Assembly: GCA_016722025.1 (NCBI GenBank)
Contig: JADKGZ010000015.1
Span: 1 to 64,000, forward strand
DNA: 64,000 nt
Direction of reading: 5' to 3'
Source of the DNA: Acidimicrobiaceae bacterium
Lineage (GTDB): Bacteria; Actinomycetota; Acidimicrobiia; Acidimicrobiales; Ilumatobacteraceae
The notes beneath the pieces are model-generated. The model ran no database searches and was not told the origin of the DNA. It saw nothing but the letters and a program-made list of their open reading frames with translations. Position numbers and translations under genes: made by a program. Positions 1-9,163 of the stretch are shown piece by piece (position 1 is the first letter of the stretch; every line of letters starts with the position of its first letter).

Positions 1-615
1 GCACCACTGTCGTGCCGGAGGAGACTGCCGGGCCGTATCCGGGCGACGGCTCGAACGGGCCCGACGTGCTCTCCGACCCGGCCGTGGTGCGCCGCGACAT
101 CACCACCAGCTTCGGCGACTACACGGGCACTGCCACGGGCGTGCCGACCACGATCGAGCTGACCGTGCTCGACTCGAACGGTGCTCACCGCTCGGCGCAG
201 GGCCGTTACCTGTGGCACGCCGACCAGACGGCCACTACTCGATGTACACGGCCCCGGATGCCAGCTACCTGCGGGGCGTGGGCAGGAGACCGACGCCGAC
301 GGAACCGTGACGTTTCAGAGCATCTGGCCCGGTTGCTACGACGGCCGCTGGCCGCACATCCACTTCGAGGTCTACCCCACGCTGGCCGACGCCTTGGAGG
401 CCAGCAACCGCATCACCACCTCGCAGATCGCGATGCCGGAAGCCGCCTGCCGAACGGTGTACGCCGCCACCGGCTACGAGACCAGTGTCGGCAACCTGAC
501 GAGGGTGTCGCTGGCCGCCGACAACGTGTTCGGTGACGGCTGGGACCAGGAGCTGGCCACCGCCACCGGCAACAACGACGGCGGCTGGAACGCCGCGCTG
601 ACGATCACGGTCTGA
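1..615 (+). pseudogene. Intradiol ring-cleavage dioxygenase-like protein, 5'-truncated and frameshifted
   Basis: The N-terminus lies outside the window. The first frame (to about 180) reads as the start of a secreted intradiol dioxygenase domain (EETAGPYPGDGSN). The C-terminal frame (from about 285) carries the family's iron-ligand signature WPHIHFEVY and ends at a TGA at 613-615. Between them the protein can only be read by changing frame several times in about 110 bp: YLWHAD is in frame 3, SMYTAPDASYLRG in frame 2 and QETDADG in frame 1. Each break is explained by a missing base, for example in the G run near 230 and in the GGC near 283. The family uses a non-haem Fe(III) held by two Tyr and two His to open catechol-type rings; several secreted actinobacterial members have no known substrate. 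The 3' end overlaps the convergent gpgS by 11 bp. It could be a decaying gene or a consensus-error cluster. Confidence 0.75.
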
Positions 616-1483
616 GCGAGGCCAGCGGTGGTCGCTCGGCCAGGTTGAGCGGCACCTCCGACCCATCTGCTCGGCGCAACAAGTGGTGGCCGGGCGTGAG
701 CAGCGAACCGCCGGGCGCGCGGCCCAGCATCGTGGCCATCACTTCTGCGGCCTGCACCGACAATGCGTGCAGGCCGCGGTGGCGGTGCTCGCGCACGCCA
801 AGGTCGACCTGCGCGATGGCTTCGGCACCATGGCGCCTGGCGATGTCGATGAGCAGCGCGATCTCCACGCCCCAGCCCTGCACGAAGGCCAGCTGCTCGA
901 GCACCTCGCGCCTGCCCGCGTACTCGCCGGCGAGCGGCTGGTGCAGCCCGGTGAGCTCGGGGTAGTACAGCGACATCAGCGGGCGGGTGACCAGCTCGGT
1001 GGTGCGCCCGCCGCCGCCCATCTGCGTCGGCCGATGGAAGATGGCCTTCACCAGCGCGACCGTGTCGTCATCGATGAGGGGTGCGAGCAGCTTCGCGATC
1101 CAGTTCGGCTCGAAGCTGGTGACATCACCGTCGAGCCACACCACGAAATCGCCCTTGCTGGCTGCCAGGCTGGCCCACAGCACGTTTCCCTTGCCATGCC
1201 CAACACCGTGCAACAGGTGCAGCTCCTCGATGGGCAGCACGGTGGCTCCGGCGCTGGCCGCCACCTGCGCCGTGTCGTCGGTGCTGCGGTCGTCGAGCAC
1301 GATCAGCTCATCGACCAGTGGCACCCGCCGCATCAGCGCATGGCGCACCATGCTGACCAGTGGACCGATCGTGGCCGCCTCGTCGCGGCACGGGATGCAC
1401 ACCGAGACGGTGCGCCCCTGCTTCGCTGCGAGCAGCAGGTCGAGCGCGCAGTCGTCGACCTCGAAGGTGCGGACCGCGCTCAT
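605..1483 (-). CDS. gpgS: Glucosyl-3-phosphoglycerate synthase (GT81)
   Basis: Transfers glucose from an NDP-glucose to 3-phosphoglycerate, the first step towards glucosylglycerate and methylglucose lipopolysaccharides in actinobacteria. The 292-residue protein shows a GT-A fold: nucleotide-binding strand VSVCIPCRDEAATIG (about 26-40), DDRSTDD (64-70), GHGKGN (95-100), and a DGD metal-binding motif (118-120), then EYAGRREVLEQ and VEIALLID acceptor-side motifs. The start at 1483 (MSAVRTF) is chosen because upstream in-frame sequence is low-complexity Arg/Ala-rich antisense coding of the next gene. It is slightly shorter than the mycobacterial enzyme. It is divergent from a DHPS-like gene, a partnership also seen in Mycobacterium (folP2 next to gpgS). 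Confidence 0.9.
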   Translation of the reverse strand: MSAVRTFEVDDCALDLLLAAKQGRTVSVCIPCRDEAATIGPLVSMVRHALMRRVPLVDELIVLDDRSTDDTAQVAASAGATVLPIEELHLLHGVGHGKGNVLWASLAASKGDFVVWLDGDVTSFEPNWIAKLLAPLIDDDTVALVKAIFHRPTQMGGGGRTTELVTRPLMSLYYPELTGLHQPLAGEYAGRREVLEQLAFVQGWGVEIALLIDIARRHGAEAIAQVDLGVREHRHRGLHALSVQAAEVMATMLGRAPGGSLLTPGHHLLRRADGSEVPLNLAERPPLASLRP

Positions 1484-1540
1484 CGGGCCGGCCCGCCGCC
1501 AGCTGGTCGCACAGCGAGTCGTTCGGCAGCGAGTGGCTCG

Positions 1541-1546
1541 TAGCAT
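1541..1546 (+). promoter_or_regulatory. -10 box TAGCAT of a leaderless promoter
   Basis: TAGCAT lies 8 nt before the ATG at 1555, with no Shine-Dalgarno sequence between. Transcription would start at or next to the start codon of the DHPS-like gene. Part of the window-wide pattern. Confidence 0.55.
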
Positions 1547-1554
1547 CCCTGCGC

Positions 1555-2302
1555 ATGTTCCTGTACGGCGTCGTGAACGCCAGCCCCGACTCGTTGAACG
1601 CCGACTCCATCGTGGCCGGGCCCGAGCAAGCGTTGGCTCGTGCTCGCCGGCTGCTGGCCGACGGCGCCGACGGCCTCGACCTGGGCGGCCAGGGCAGCAC
1701 CGATGCCGCCACGGTGGTGGCCTGGGAAGCCGAGTGGGAACGCCTGCGCGAGGTGGTGCCGGCGCTGGCAACGCTGGGCGTGCCGATGAGCGTCGACACC
1801 TGGCGCCCGGAGGTGTTGCGCCGCGCACTGCAAGCGGGCGCCACCGTGATCAACGCTGCCGACGGCATGCAGAGCGACGAGATGTGGCAGGTGGCCACCG
1901 AGTTCGATGTGCCCATCGTGGTGCCGTTCCTGAGCGGGCCGAACCCACGAGCGATGGAGATGGTGCAGCGCGACCCGGTGGAGGCGATCATCGAGTTCTT
2001 CGATGCTCGCCTGCGCGACGCCGACCGCTACGGCCTGCGCACGCGCTGCGTGCTCGACCCGGGCACCGGCTTCGCCCCCAGCAACTGGCCGTGGGACGAG
2101 CGCTACCTGTACCAGAAGCGGGTCTACAGCAACCTCGACGCGATGCGCGTGTTCGGCCTGCCGCTGTACATCGCGCTGCCGTGGAAGGAGACCGCTCAGC
2201 ACGACGAGTTGCTGGAGATCGTCATCCGCAACCACCCCGAGTTCGGGCGCGTGCACTACCCCGCGAAGGTGCGATCGTTCGAGCGCGCATGCCGGCGAGT
2301 AG
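1555..2302 (+). CDS. Dihydropteroate synthase-like protein (FolP family), 3' frameshift
   Basis: TIM-barrel protein of the pterin-binding family. Visible are GVVNASPDSLN at residues 4-14 (cf. the family's NVTPDSFSDGG), DLGGQGS at about 42-48 (cf. DIGGESTRPG), SVDTWRPEV at about 81-89, and VLDPGTGFAPS at about 162-172. Several catalytic motifs are altered (GGQGS for GGEST), as in mycobacterial FolP2, which is not a functional DHPS; its substrate is therefore unsure. The reading frame runs past the family C-terminus into antisense of folK. One surplus base between 2258 and 2302 would bring the TAG at 2300-2302 into frame and give about 249 residues. Lies divergent from gpgS and convergent with folB-folK, so it sits in a folate neighbourhood. 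Confidence 0.75.
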
Positions 2303-3153
2303 GTCGAGGCGCATTCGAGGTTGAGCGGGCCGCGCGGGTAGATCTCGCTGGGCGGCAGCGTGGCTTCCCAGTCGGGCGGGCACAGCTGCGGGGCCACCTC
2401 GCTGAGCGGGGCGAGCACGAAGCGGCGCTCGAAGATGCGCGGGTGCGGCACGGTGAGCGCCTCGCTGGTGATGTTGATGTCGTCGTAGAACAGCAGGTCG
2501 ACATCGAGCGTGCGAGGGCCCCAGTGCACGATGCGCTGGCGCAGCGCGTTGGCCTCGATGCGCTGGCAGCGGCGGATGAGCGCGTACGGGTCGAGCGGGG
2601 TCTCGATCTTCACGACCATGTTGAGGTACGCGCCCTGCTCGGGGCCGCCCACCGGCTCGGTCTCGAACACCTGCGACATGGACACCACGTTGCTCAGCTC
2701 GCTCACGGCGAAGCGCAGGTAGCGCTCGCGGTCGCCGAGGTTGCTGCCCAGCGCGATGAACGCGGTGTGCGCCACCAGCGGGGGCGCGGCGGCCTCGGCG
2801 CGGGTGCGCACGATACGCACGGCGGTGGATTCCACGGCCTCGGCCACCGGCGGGCGCAGCTTGGTGAGCGTCACCTCCACTTCGTCGACGAGGTCGAACT
2901 CGAGCACCACATCGGCCACCTTCGCGGCCAACCGCTCGAGCAGGATGTCCTTGCTGTCGCGGGCCATCTCGGTGACGCGCTCGCACACCAGGCCGTAGTG
3001 CACGGTGGCTGCGAGCTCGTCGCTGCGGCCGGCCTCGTGCAGGTCGACACCGATCGACAGGTCGATGCGGATGGGTTGTGCGATCTCACGCTCGTGCGGC
3101 AGGGCGCCGATGACGGTGAGCACACGCAGGTCGTCGATCAAGATTCGGTCCAT
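2256..3153 (-). CDS. folB/folK: Dihydroneopterin aldolase - HPPK fusion (FolB-FolK)
   Basis: Bifunctional folate enzyme. Residues 1-118 are FolB: cleaves 7,8-dihydroneopterin to 6-hydroxymethyl-dihydropterin; Glu21/Glu23 in PHERE and Lys98 in LTKLRPP match the active site. Residues 130-290 are FolK, which pyrophosphorylates that product: ALGSNLGDR (134-142), WGPRTLDVDLLFYDD (211-225) and VPHPRIFERRFVLAPL (235-250) are all present. The start at 3153 is preceded by a good Shine-Dalgarno (GGGAGG), unlike most genes here. The frame stays open through the whole convergent gene to 1480. The same single extra base that repairs the neighbouring FolP-like gene puts the TAG at 2256-2258 in frame, so 2256 is taken as the end. 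The fusion channels two consecutive steps of one pathway. Confidence 0.88.
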
Positions 3154-3261
3154 GGTGTGGGACCTCCCTTCGAAGTGCGCGTCACGCTATCCGCAGCGGT
3201 TCGCCATGTCGCTTCCTGCCGCGTGACGCGCGTCCACCCATCCGGTTCGGTGGTCGCCCCG

Positions 3262-3267
3262 TAGTGT
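3262..3267 (+). promoter_or_regulatory. -10 box TAGTGT of a leaderless promoter
   Basis: TAGTGT ends 7 nt before the ATG at 3275 of the enoyl-CoA hydratase; no Shine-Dalgarno is visible. Confidence 0.5.
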
Positions 3268-3274
3268 CGCGCGC

Positions 3275-4141
3275 ATGGCCGACCCTCACGCCCACGACAC
3301 CGCTCCCGGCACCGCTCCCGGCACCGACATCGACACCGGTGAGTACGCAGCGCTGTTCCCCACGCTCACCTTCGATCGACCGGCCGACGGTGTGTTGCGC
3401 ATCACGCTCGACGGCCCCGGCCTCAACGCCGTCTCCCCGCAGGGCCACGCCCACCTCGCCGACGTGTGGCTGCGCATCGATCGCGACCCGTCAGTGCGCG
3501 CCGCGGTCATCCAAGGCGCCGGCAAGGCGTTCAGCGCCGGCGGCAGCTTCCAGCTGCTCGACGAGCTCACCACCGACTACGCCGCTCGTACTCGAACCCT
3601 GCGCGAAGCCCGCGACATCGTCAACAACGTGATCAACTGCTCGAAGCCGATCGTGTCGGCGATCCATGGCCCGGCCGTTGGCGCCGGGCTGGTGTGCGCG
3701 CTGCTGGCGGATGTGTCAGTGGCCGGGCGCACCGCCCGCATCATCGACGGCCACACTCGCCTGGGCGTCGCCGCCGGCGACCACGCCGCCATCTGCTGGC
3801 CGTTGCTGTGTGGAATGGCGAAGGCGAAGTACTACCTGCTCACGTGCGACACGCTCACCGGCGAGGAAGCGGAGCGCATCGGCCTGGTGTCGCTGTGCGT
3901 CGACGACGACGAGGTGCAGCGCCGCGCCGTGGAGGTGGCGGTGCAGCTGGCAGGCATGGCGCAGGCCGCGATCCGCTGGACCAAGCACACGCTGAACCAC
4001 TGGTACCGCCAAGCCGGCCCCATCTTCGATGCCTCGCTGGCCTACGAGTTCTACGGCTTCGGCGGCCCCGATGCTCGCGAAGGCTTGATGAGCCACCTCG
4101 AGAAGCGACCCGCCGAGTTCACCGGCCCCACCAGCGAGTGA
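3275..4141 (+). CDS. Enoyl-CoA hydratase/isomerase family protein
   Basis: Crotonase-fold enzyme of 288 residues acting on acyl-CoA. The oxyanion-hole segments are [12 protein letters not shown] (about 86-97) and HGPAVGAGL (about 130-138). In place of the GAGGT loop that usually carries the second catalytic Glu it has [11 protein letters not shown], the variant found in a large actinobacterial subgroup whose reaction is not fixed, so hydratase activity is not certain. The N-terminal 25 residues are a low-complexity extension that includes a 12-bp tandem repeat (3299-3322) encoding TAPGTAPG. It stands alone between folB-folK and a tRNA gene. A leaderless -10 box supports the start. Confidence 0.88.
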   Translation: MADPHAHDTAPGTAPGTDIDTGEYAALFPTLTFDRPADGVLRITLDGPGLNAVSPQGHAHLADVWLRIDRDPSVRAAVIQGAGKAFSAGGSFQLLDELTTDYAARTRTLREARDIVNNVINCSKPIVSAIHGPAVGAGLVCALLADVSVAGRTARIIDGHTRLGVAAGDHAAICWPLLCGMAKAKYYLLTCDTLTGEEAERIGLVSLCVDDDEVQRRAVEVAVQLAGMAQAAIRWTKHTLNHWYRQAGPIFDASLAYEFYGFGGPDAREGLMSHLEKRPAEFTGPTSE

Positions 4142-4271
4142 GTCAGCCGTCGTCGAGAGCGCCGGTCTCGCCCAGCACCTCGCATGCGGCGTCCAGCCGG
4201 CCACCGGTTCACCGCGGGATCGGAGCGCGCGCATTCGGTGCTGAACGGAGCGGTCGCAGCCCTACAACGCA

Positions 4272-4301
4272 CGAAGCCCTTCCCGTATGGGAAGGGCTTC
4301 G
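4272..4301. terminator. Perfect hairpin, likely bidirectional terminator
   Basis: A 13-bp perfect inverted repeat (arms beginning CGAAGCCCTTCCC) with a 4-nt GTAT loop, between the convergent enoyl-CoA hydratase and tRNA-Ala genes. No T tract follows on either strand. The position fits termination of both units. Confidence 0.65.
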
Positions 4302-4311
4302 AACTACCGGG

Positions 4312-4384
4312 TGGAGGTGCGGGGAATTGAACCCCGGGCCTCAGCAGTGCGATTGCTGCGCTCTGCCAACTGAGCTACACCCCC
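4312..4384 (-). tRNA. tRNA-Ala(CGC)
   Basis: Read on the minus strand the 73 nt fold as a cloverleaf: acceptor arm GGGGGTG/CACCTCC, D arm GCTC/GAGC, anticodon stem CAGCA/TGCTG with loop ATCGCAC (anticodon CGC, plus-strand 4349-4351), and T arm CGGGG-TTCAATT-CCCCG. The acceptor contains the G3-U70 wobble pair, the alanine identity element. The discriminator is A and the following bases are CCC, so CCA is not encoded. It reads GCG, a common codon in this GC-rich sequence. No integrase or direct repeat is beside it. Confidence 0.95.
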
Positions 4385-4409
4385 GTTGGAGTGCCCGAGT
4401 GTAGCGGCG

Positions 4410-5051
4410 TCAGGCCGCGTTGAACCAGGCTTGCTCGCCGTAGCTGCGATCGATCTCATAGTTGCGGATCTGCACCAGCTTGTAGCAGTAGCCGCACAGC
4501 GACACGAACGAGAAGGCGAACGCGTACACCATTGCATCGGCGTGCGTGGTGGCGGCGAGGAAGCCGGTGACACCGACGGTGGCCACGAGCACGAACAGCA
4601 CGTTTGCCCGGCGCCGGCGAACGACCTCGCGCTGGCTGACCTTGTGCAGGTGCATCTGGCGGTGCCCGGCGGTGTTGTCGGCCTGGCCGGTGTGACTGCG
4701 CTGGGGAGCGCCGGTGAGCGACACCGAGTGCAGCGCTTGACGGGTGGCGGGCGACGAGCCCTGGAACGACGTGCCCTGGAACGACCCGCCCGGGAACGAC
4801 GTGGCACGCCGGACCTGGCCGGGGTGGCCGTGCGCTGCTTGGCGTTGCTGGGGCGCCTGCGCGAGCGGGCGAGCCATGCCGCGCATGGGCACCATCGTGC
4901 GAGTGGGCACGGCGCGTTGCAGGGTGGAGAGCTGGCGACGGAAGTCGGTGACCGAGGCATTCGGACGGTTCTCGACCCGTGACCGCAGCAGCGGCGGGAT
5001 GATGACGGCGGCCCAGACGGCAGCGACGGCAAGGAGGACGACGGGCTGCAT
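4410..5051 (-). CDS. sepX: SepX/GlpR-like divisome membrane protein
   Basis: A 213-residue membrane protein with one N-terminal transmembrane helix (MQPVVLLAVAAVWAAVIIPP), the short motif LLRSRVENRPNASV, a disordered Gln/Arg/Ser middle (about 40-130), a basic RRRRANVL stretch and two C-terminal transmembrane helices (about 148-195). This layout matches actinobacterial SepX/GlpR, which acts with FtsZ and SepF-type proteins at septa; sequence match is by general architecture, so the assignment is moderate. The middle contains a near repeat (SFPGGSFQGTSFQGSS). A 15-bp near-perfect tandem repeat (5067-5096) lies in the upstream leader. Confidence 0.6.
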   Translation of the reverse strand: MQPVVLLAVAAVWAAVIIPPLLRSRVENRPNASVTDFRRQLSTLQRAVPTRTMVPMRGMARPLAQAPQQRQAAHGHPGQVRRATSFPGGSFQGTSFQGSSPATRQALHSVSLTGAPQRSHTGQADNTAGHRQMHLHKVSQREVVRRRRANVLFVLVATVGVTGFLAATTHADAMVYAFAFSFVSLCGYCYKLVQIRNYEIDRSYGEQAWFNAA

Positions 5052-5066
5052 CAGTGAGCACCCTGT

Positions 5067-5096
5067 TTCTCGATGGAAGGCTTCTCGATGGAAGTT
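5067..5096. repeat. 15-bp tandem repeat, 2 copies
   Basis: Unit TTCTCGATGGAAGGC occurs twice head to tail (13 of 15 identical) just upstream of the SepX-like start codon at 5051. One of about ten junction repeats in the window. Confidence 0.7.
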
Positions 5097-5180
5097 GAAA
5101 GTGATGTCCGCATGGTGTTCACAAGAAATCTCCGAGTGTCTGGTGCCTGAACTTCCTGGCAACTTCCGACATCCGTTTCG

Positions 5181-5696
5181 TTACGGTTCTACTACGTTCG
5201 TAACATCGGATGCAATGTTAGCGGGTCGACGGTACGTACCGGACCGCCCGCCCGTTTTCTCCCAGAGCGCGATCTCGCCGATCACCATCGCTCGATCGGC
5301 CGACTTGCACATGTCGTAGATGGTGAGCCCCGCCACCGCGCAGGCGTGCAGCGCCTCCATCTCCACCCCGGTGCGATCGACGGTGTCGACCTGCACCTCG
5401 ATCTCGATGAAGTCGTCGCCGATCTCGAAGTTGACCTGCACCGAGCCCACCAGCAGCGGGTGACACAGCGGAATCATGTCGCTGGTGCGCTTGGCAGCCT
5501 GGATGGCGGCAACGCGGGCGACCGCGAGCACGTCGCCCTTCTTGACCTCACGGTTGACAACAGCTGCCGTAGTGGCGGGCTGCATGAACACCTTGCCGCG
5601 AGCGACAGCCCGGCGGTGGGTGGGATCCTTCGGGGTCACGTCGACCATGCGAGCCCGACCCATGGGATCGAGGTGTGTGAAAGTCAGGTCACTCAT
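5181..5696 (-). CDS. moaC: Cyclic pyranopterin monophosphate synthase MoaC
   Basis: Converts the product of MoaA (3',8-cyclo-dihydro-GTP) to cyclic pyranopterin monophosphate in molybdenum cofactor synthesis. At 171 residues it is the usual length. Conserved sites seen: MVDVTPKD (17-24), LCHPL (77-81), VDRTGVEMEAL (106-116) and MCKSADRAM (129-137) with the catalytic Lys/Asp. A TACAGT box at 5707-5712 on the minus strand lies 10 nt before the start, so it may have its own leaderless promoter. It shares strand with moaA and moeA downstream of a secreted-protein gene. Confidence 0.95.
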   Translation of the reverse strand: MSDLTFTHLDPMGRARMVDVTPKDPTHRRAVARGKVFMQPATTAAVVNREVKKGDVLAVARVAAIQAAKRTSDMIPLCHPLLVGSVQVNFEIGDDFIEIEVQVDTVDRTGVEMEALHACAVAGLTIYDMCKSADRAMVIGEIALWEKTGGRSGTYRRPANIASDVTNVVEP

Positions 5697-5758
5697 CCGT
5701 CACGGAACTGTAGTACCCCCACCGCCGCCGACCGCGTCACGCAGCGCGTTCGCTGCAC

Positions 5759-6820
5759 TCACGACGTGCGCACAGGGCCGGTGTCGACCGCTTCGAACGC
5801 CGAGCCGGGGATGCTCTTCAACTGATTCAGGTCGTCGTCGACCCACCCGGGATCGGGCGCGCCCTGGAAGAACCAGTTGCTGCCGTTGTCGGCGACGATG
5901 ACGCCGTAGTTCTGCATGGCCACCGCGATCACCCGCGCCTGACCGGTGAGCCTGCTGATGTCATAACCGGCCTTGAGCCGCAATCGCTGGCCCATTGCGG
6001 GCGCGTTGACATCGGTGATCGACGAGGCGAAGTGAGTGGCGGGCAGCACGAAGCCGCGGCGGGTGCTGCCGAACGTGATGCGGATCGCGTGATCGATGTG
6101 CCCGGCGGCGACCTCGTCGTAGCGGACGAGGCCGGGCAGGATGGGCAGGCCGGCGGCATCGGCGCTGGTCCACCCCAGCGGGCGCAACGCGTTGCTGGTG
6201 AGGTCGAACACGGCGCCGCCGGCCGCCAGCCAGCCGCTGCCGTTGCGCCGCGCCACGCCCAGCTCGAACAGCGTGCACGTGCCCTGGCGCAGCACCAGCA
6301 CATGACGATCGCTGCCACCCTCGACGGGGGCGTCGAGCGGGATCGGGAACGGCCCCGGCTCGCTCTCGTCGCCGTACGCGTCGTAGCTGATGGGCACCAG
6401 CGGCTGGTTCTGCGGCACCACCACGAACGGGATGCCGTACGACGGGTTCTCGCCGAAGTCGGGGTGCAGGTTGTCGCTGCCGTGTGCCTGGATGTAGTTG
6501 ATCATCTGCGTGCTGTTGGCCAGCAACGGCGCATTGCGGATGTTGCTGTTCCAGGCGTTGTCGGCGGGGTACATCGCGCACCCGCCCAGGCTGGGGCCCG
6601 ACGAGGGCGGGGGCACCGGCGAAGTGGGCGGCGAAGTGGGCGGCACGGGCGGCGTCAGCCGAACTGCCGGGCTGGTGGCGACGGCCGCACCGCCAACAGC
6701 GCTGACCGCGAACGCGTGGTGAGCGGAACGATCGACGGCGTGCGTGACGGTGTCGACCTGTGTGCCAACGGCGAGCAGCACCCCTGCCATCGCCGCCCCC
6801 AGCGCCACACGAACGTTCAT
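5759..6820 (-). CDS. Secreted protein of unknown function
   Basis: 353 residues. The N-terminus (MNVRVALGAAMAGVLLAVGT) is a signal peptide, followed by a Pro/Thr/Ser-rich linker (about 55-75, PPVPPTSPPTSPVPPPSS) and a globular region from about 80. That region has PADNAWNSNI, GIPFVVV, a Gly/Asp-rich segment, and a Trp-rich C-terminus (NWFFQGAPDPGWVDDDL). Repeated short phrases (HVLVLRQGTCTLFELGVAR) suggest a beta-rich fold. I do not recognise the family and find no catalytic signature. It lies between moaC and moaA on the same strand, with its own leaderless -10 box, so a link to molybdenum cofactor is not implied. Confidence 0.8.
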   Translation of the reverse strand: MNVRVALGAAMAGVLLAVGTQVDTVTHAVDRSAHHAFAVSAVGGAAVATSPAVRLTPPVPPTSPPTSPVPPPSSGPSLGGCAMYPADNAWNSNIRNAPLLANSTQMINYIQAHGSDNLHPDFGENPSYGIPFVVVPQNQPLVPISYDAYGDESEPGPFPIPLDAPVEGGSDRHVLVLRQGTCTLFELGVARRNGSGWLAAGGAVFDLTSNALRPLGWTSADAAGLPILPGLVRYDEVAAGHIDHAIRITFGSTRRGFVLPATHFASSITDVNAPAMGQRLRLKAGYDISRLTGQARVIAVAMQNYGVIVADNGSNWFFQGAPDPGWVDDDLNQLKSIPGSAFEAVDTGPVRTS

Positions 6821-6827
6821 CGTGACG

Positions 6828-6833
6828 ACCCTA
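6828..6833 (-). promoter_or_regulatory. -10 box TAGGGT of a leaderless promoter
   Basis: Seven nt before the ATG at 6820 of the secreted-protein gene, without a Shine-Dalgarno. Confidence 0.5.
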
Positions 6834-6868
6834 CTGCCGAGTCGACCGGCCGACCGGCCGGCGCCGGC

Positions 6869-7849
6869 TCAGCCGCCGATCTGGCTCATCGACCGGCGAG
6901 GGCGCACGAACGTGACCTGGTTGATCTGGTGACCGGCCCACTTGGTGCCGACCGCGCGCTGGATCTCGGCCGCCACCTGGTCGTCGGTGGCGCCGGCGCG
7001 CATCAGCTTGAGCAGGTCGAACTCGGTGGTGGCGAACAGGCAGGTGCGGAACTGCCCGTCGGCGGTGAGGCGCACGCGGTCGCAGTCGTCGCAGAACGGC
7101 TTCGTCACCGTGGGGATGACGCCGACCATGCCGCGACCATCGAGGTAACGCCAGCGGTCGGCGGGGGCGGCGCCACGAGCGGGCACCAGCTCCATCGGGA
7201 ACTCGGCCGACAGCGCAGCGACGATCTCGTCCTGGCCGACCACCTTGTCGTTGAGCCAGTGGCCGGTGGCGTCGAGCGGCATGAACTCGATGAAGCGCAT
7301 CTCCACGTCGTGGTCGCGGCCGAAGCGGGCCAGCGCGACGATCTCGTCGTCGTTGACACCCCGCTCGACGACGGCGTTGATCTTCACCGGCCCGAAGCCG
7401 GCCTCCTTGGCGGCCTCGATGCCGTCGAGCACGCGCTCGAGCTCGTCGCGCTTGGTCATCTGCAGGAACTTCTCGCGCACCAACGTGTCGAGGCTGATGT
7501 TGAGCCGCTGCAGGCCGGCATCGCGCAACTCGTGGGCCATGTGCCGCAAGGTGGAGCCGTTGGTGGTCATCGACAGATCGACACCCAACGCCGCCAGCTT
7601 GTGCACCAGCACCGGCAAGTGTGCGCGCATCGTGGGCTCGCCGCCGGTGAGGCGCAGGCCGTCGACCTGGAAGCGCTCGACGAACAGGCGCGCCAGCCGT
7701 TCGATCTCCTCGAAGGTGAGCACCTCGCTGCGCGGCACCCACTTCATGCCTTCCTCGGGCATGCAGTACGTGCAGCGGAAGTTGCAGCGGTCGGTGACCG
7801 AGATGCGCAGATCGCGAATCGTGCGACCGAACGGGTCGATCAGGTCCAT
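6869..7849 (-). CDS. moaA: GTP 3',8-cyclase MoaA (radical SAM)
   Basis: First enzyme of molybdenum cofactor synthesis: radical-SAM rearrangement of GTP. The N-terminal SAM cluster motif CNFRCTYC is at residues 22-29, followed by RLTGGEP and NGSTL. The second cluster is held by PFCDDCDRVR and TCLF near residues 250-270. The C-terminal Gly-Gly (SQIGG), needed for the SAM-cleavage step, is present. Length 326 is normal. A TAGTGT box 6 nt before the ATG marks a leaderless start, so moaA is transcribed separately from moeA, which lies 34 bp upstream on the same strand. Confidence 0.96.
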   Translation of the reverse strand: MDLIDPFGRTIRDLRISVTDRCNFRCTYCMPEEGMKWVPRSEVLTFEEIERLARLFVERFQVDGLRLTGGEPTMRAHLPVLVHKLAALGVDLSMTTNGSTLRHMAHELRDAGLQRLNISLDTLVREKFLQMTKRDELERVLDGIEAAKEAGFGPVKINAVVERGVNDDEIVALARFGRDHDVEMRFIEFMPLDATGHWLNDKVVGQDEIVAALSAEFPMELVPARGAAPADRWRYLDGRGMVGVIPTVTKPFCDDCDRVRLTADGQFRTCLFATTEFDLLKLMRAGATDDQVAAEIQRAVGTKWAGHQINQVTFVRPRRSMSQIGG

Positions 7850-7855
7850 TGCGTC

Positions 7856-7861
7856 ACACTA
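7856..7861 (-). promoter_or_regulatory. -10 box TAGTGT of a leaderless promoter
   Basis: Six nt before the ATG of moaA at 7849. Confidence 0.55.
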
Positions 7862-7883
7862 CCCACACTCACGACAGCCACGC

Positions 7884-9140
<1,257 letters not shown>

Positions 9141-9146
9141 GCCGCA

Positions 9147-9156
9147 ACGGTACCGT
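9147..9156. promoter_or_regulatory. Palindromic shared -10 element of two divergent leaderless promoters
   Basis: ACGGTACCGT is a perfect 10-bp palindrome. On the minus strand it gives TACCGT (9152-9147), 6 nt from the moeA GTG; on the plus strand it gives TACCGT (9151-9156), 7 nt from the GTG at 9164. The whole space between the two start codons is 23 bp. Confidence 0.6.
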
Positions 9157-9163
9157 GAGGCGG

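Noticed and set aside
4272..4301. Part of a dispersed repetitive (REP-like) family
   Set aside because: No second copy of the arm is seen in the window; a terminator between convergent genes explains it.
4312..4384. tRNA-linked integrated element
   Set aside because: No integrase, no partial tRNA copy, and flanking genes are core metabolism.
9155..9163. GTG at 9155 as start of the glycolipid-binding protein
   Set aside because: It lies inside the TACCGT -10 box; GTG 9164 has the usual 7-nt leaderless spacing.
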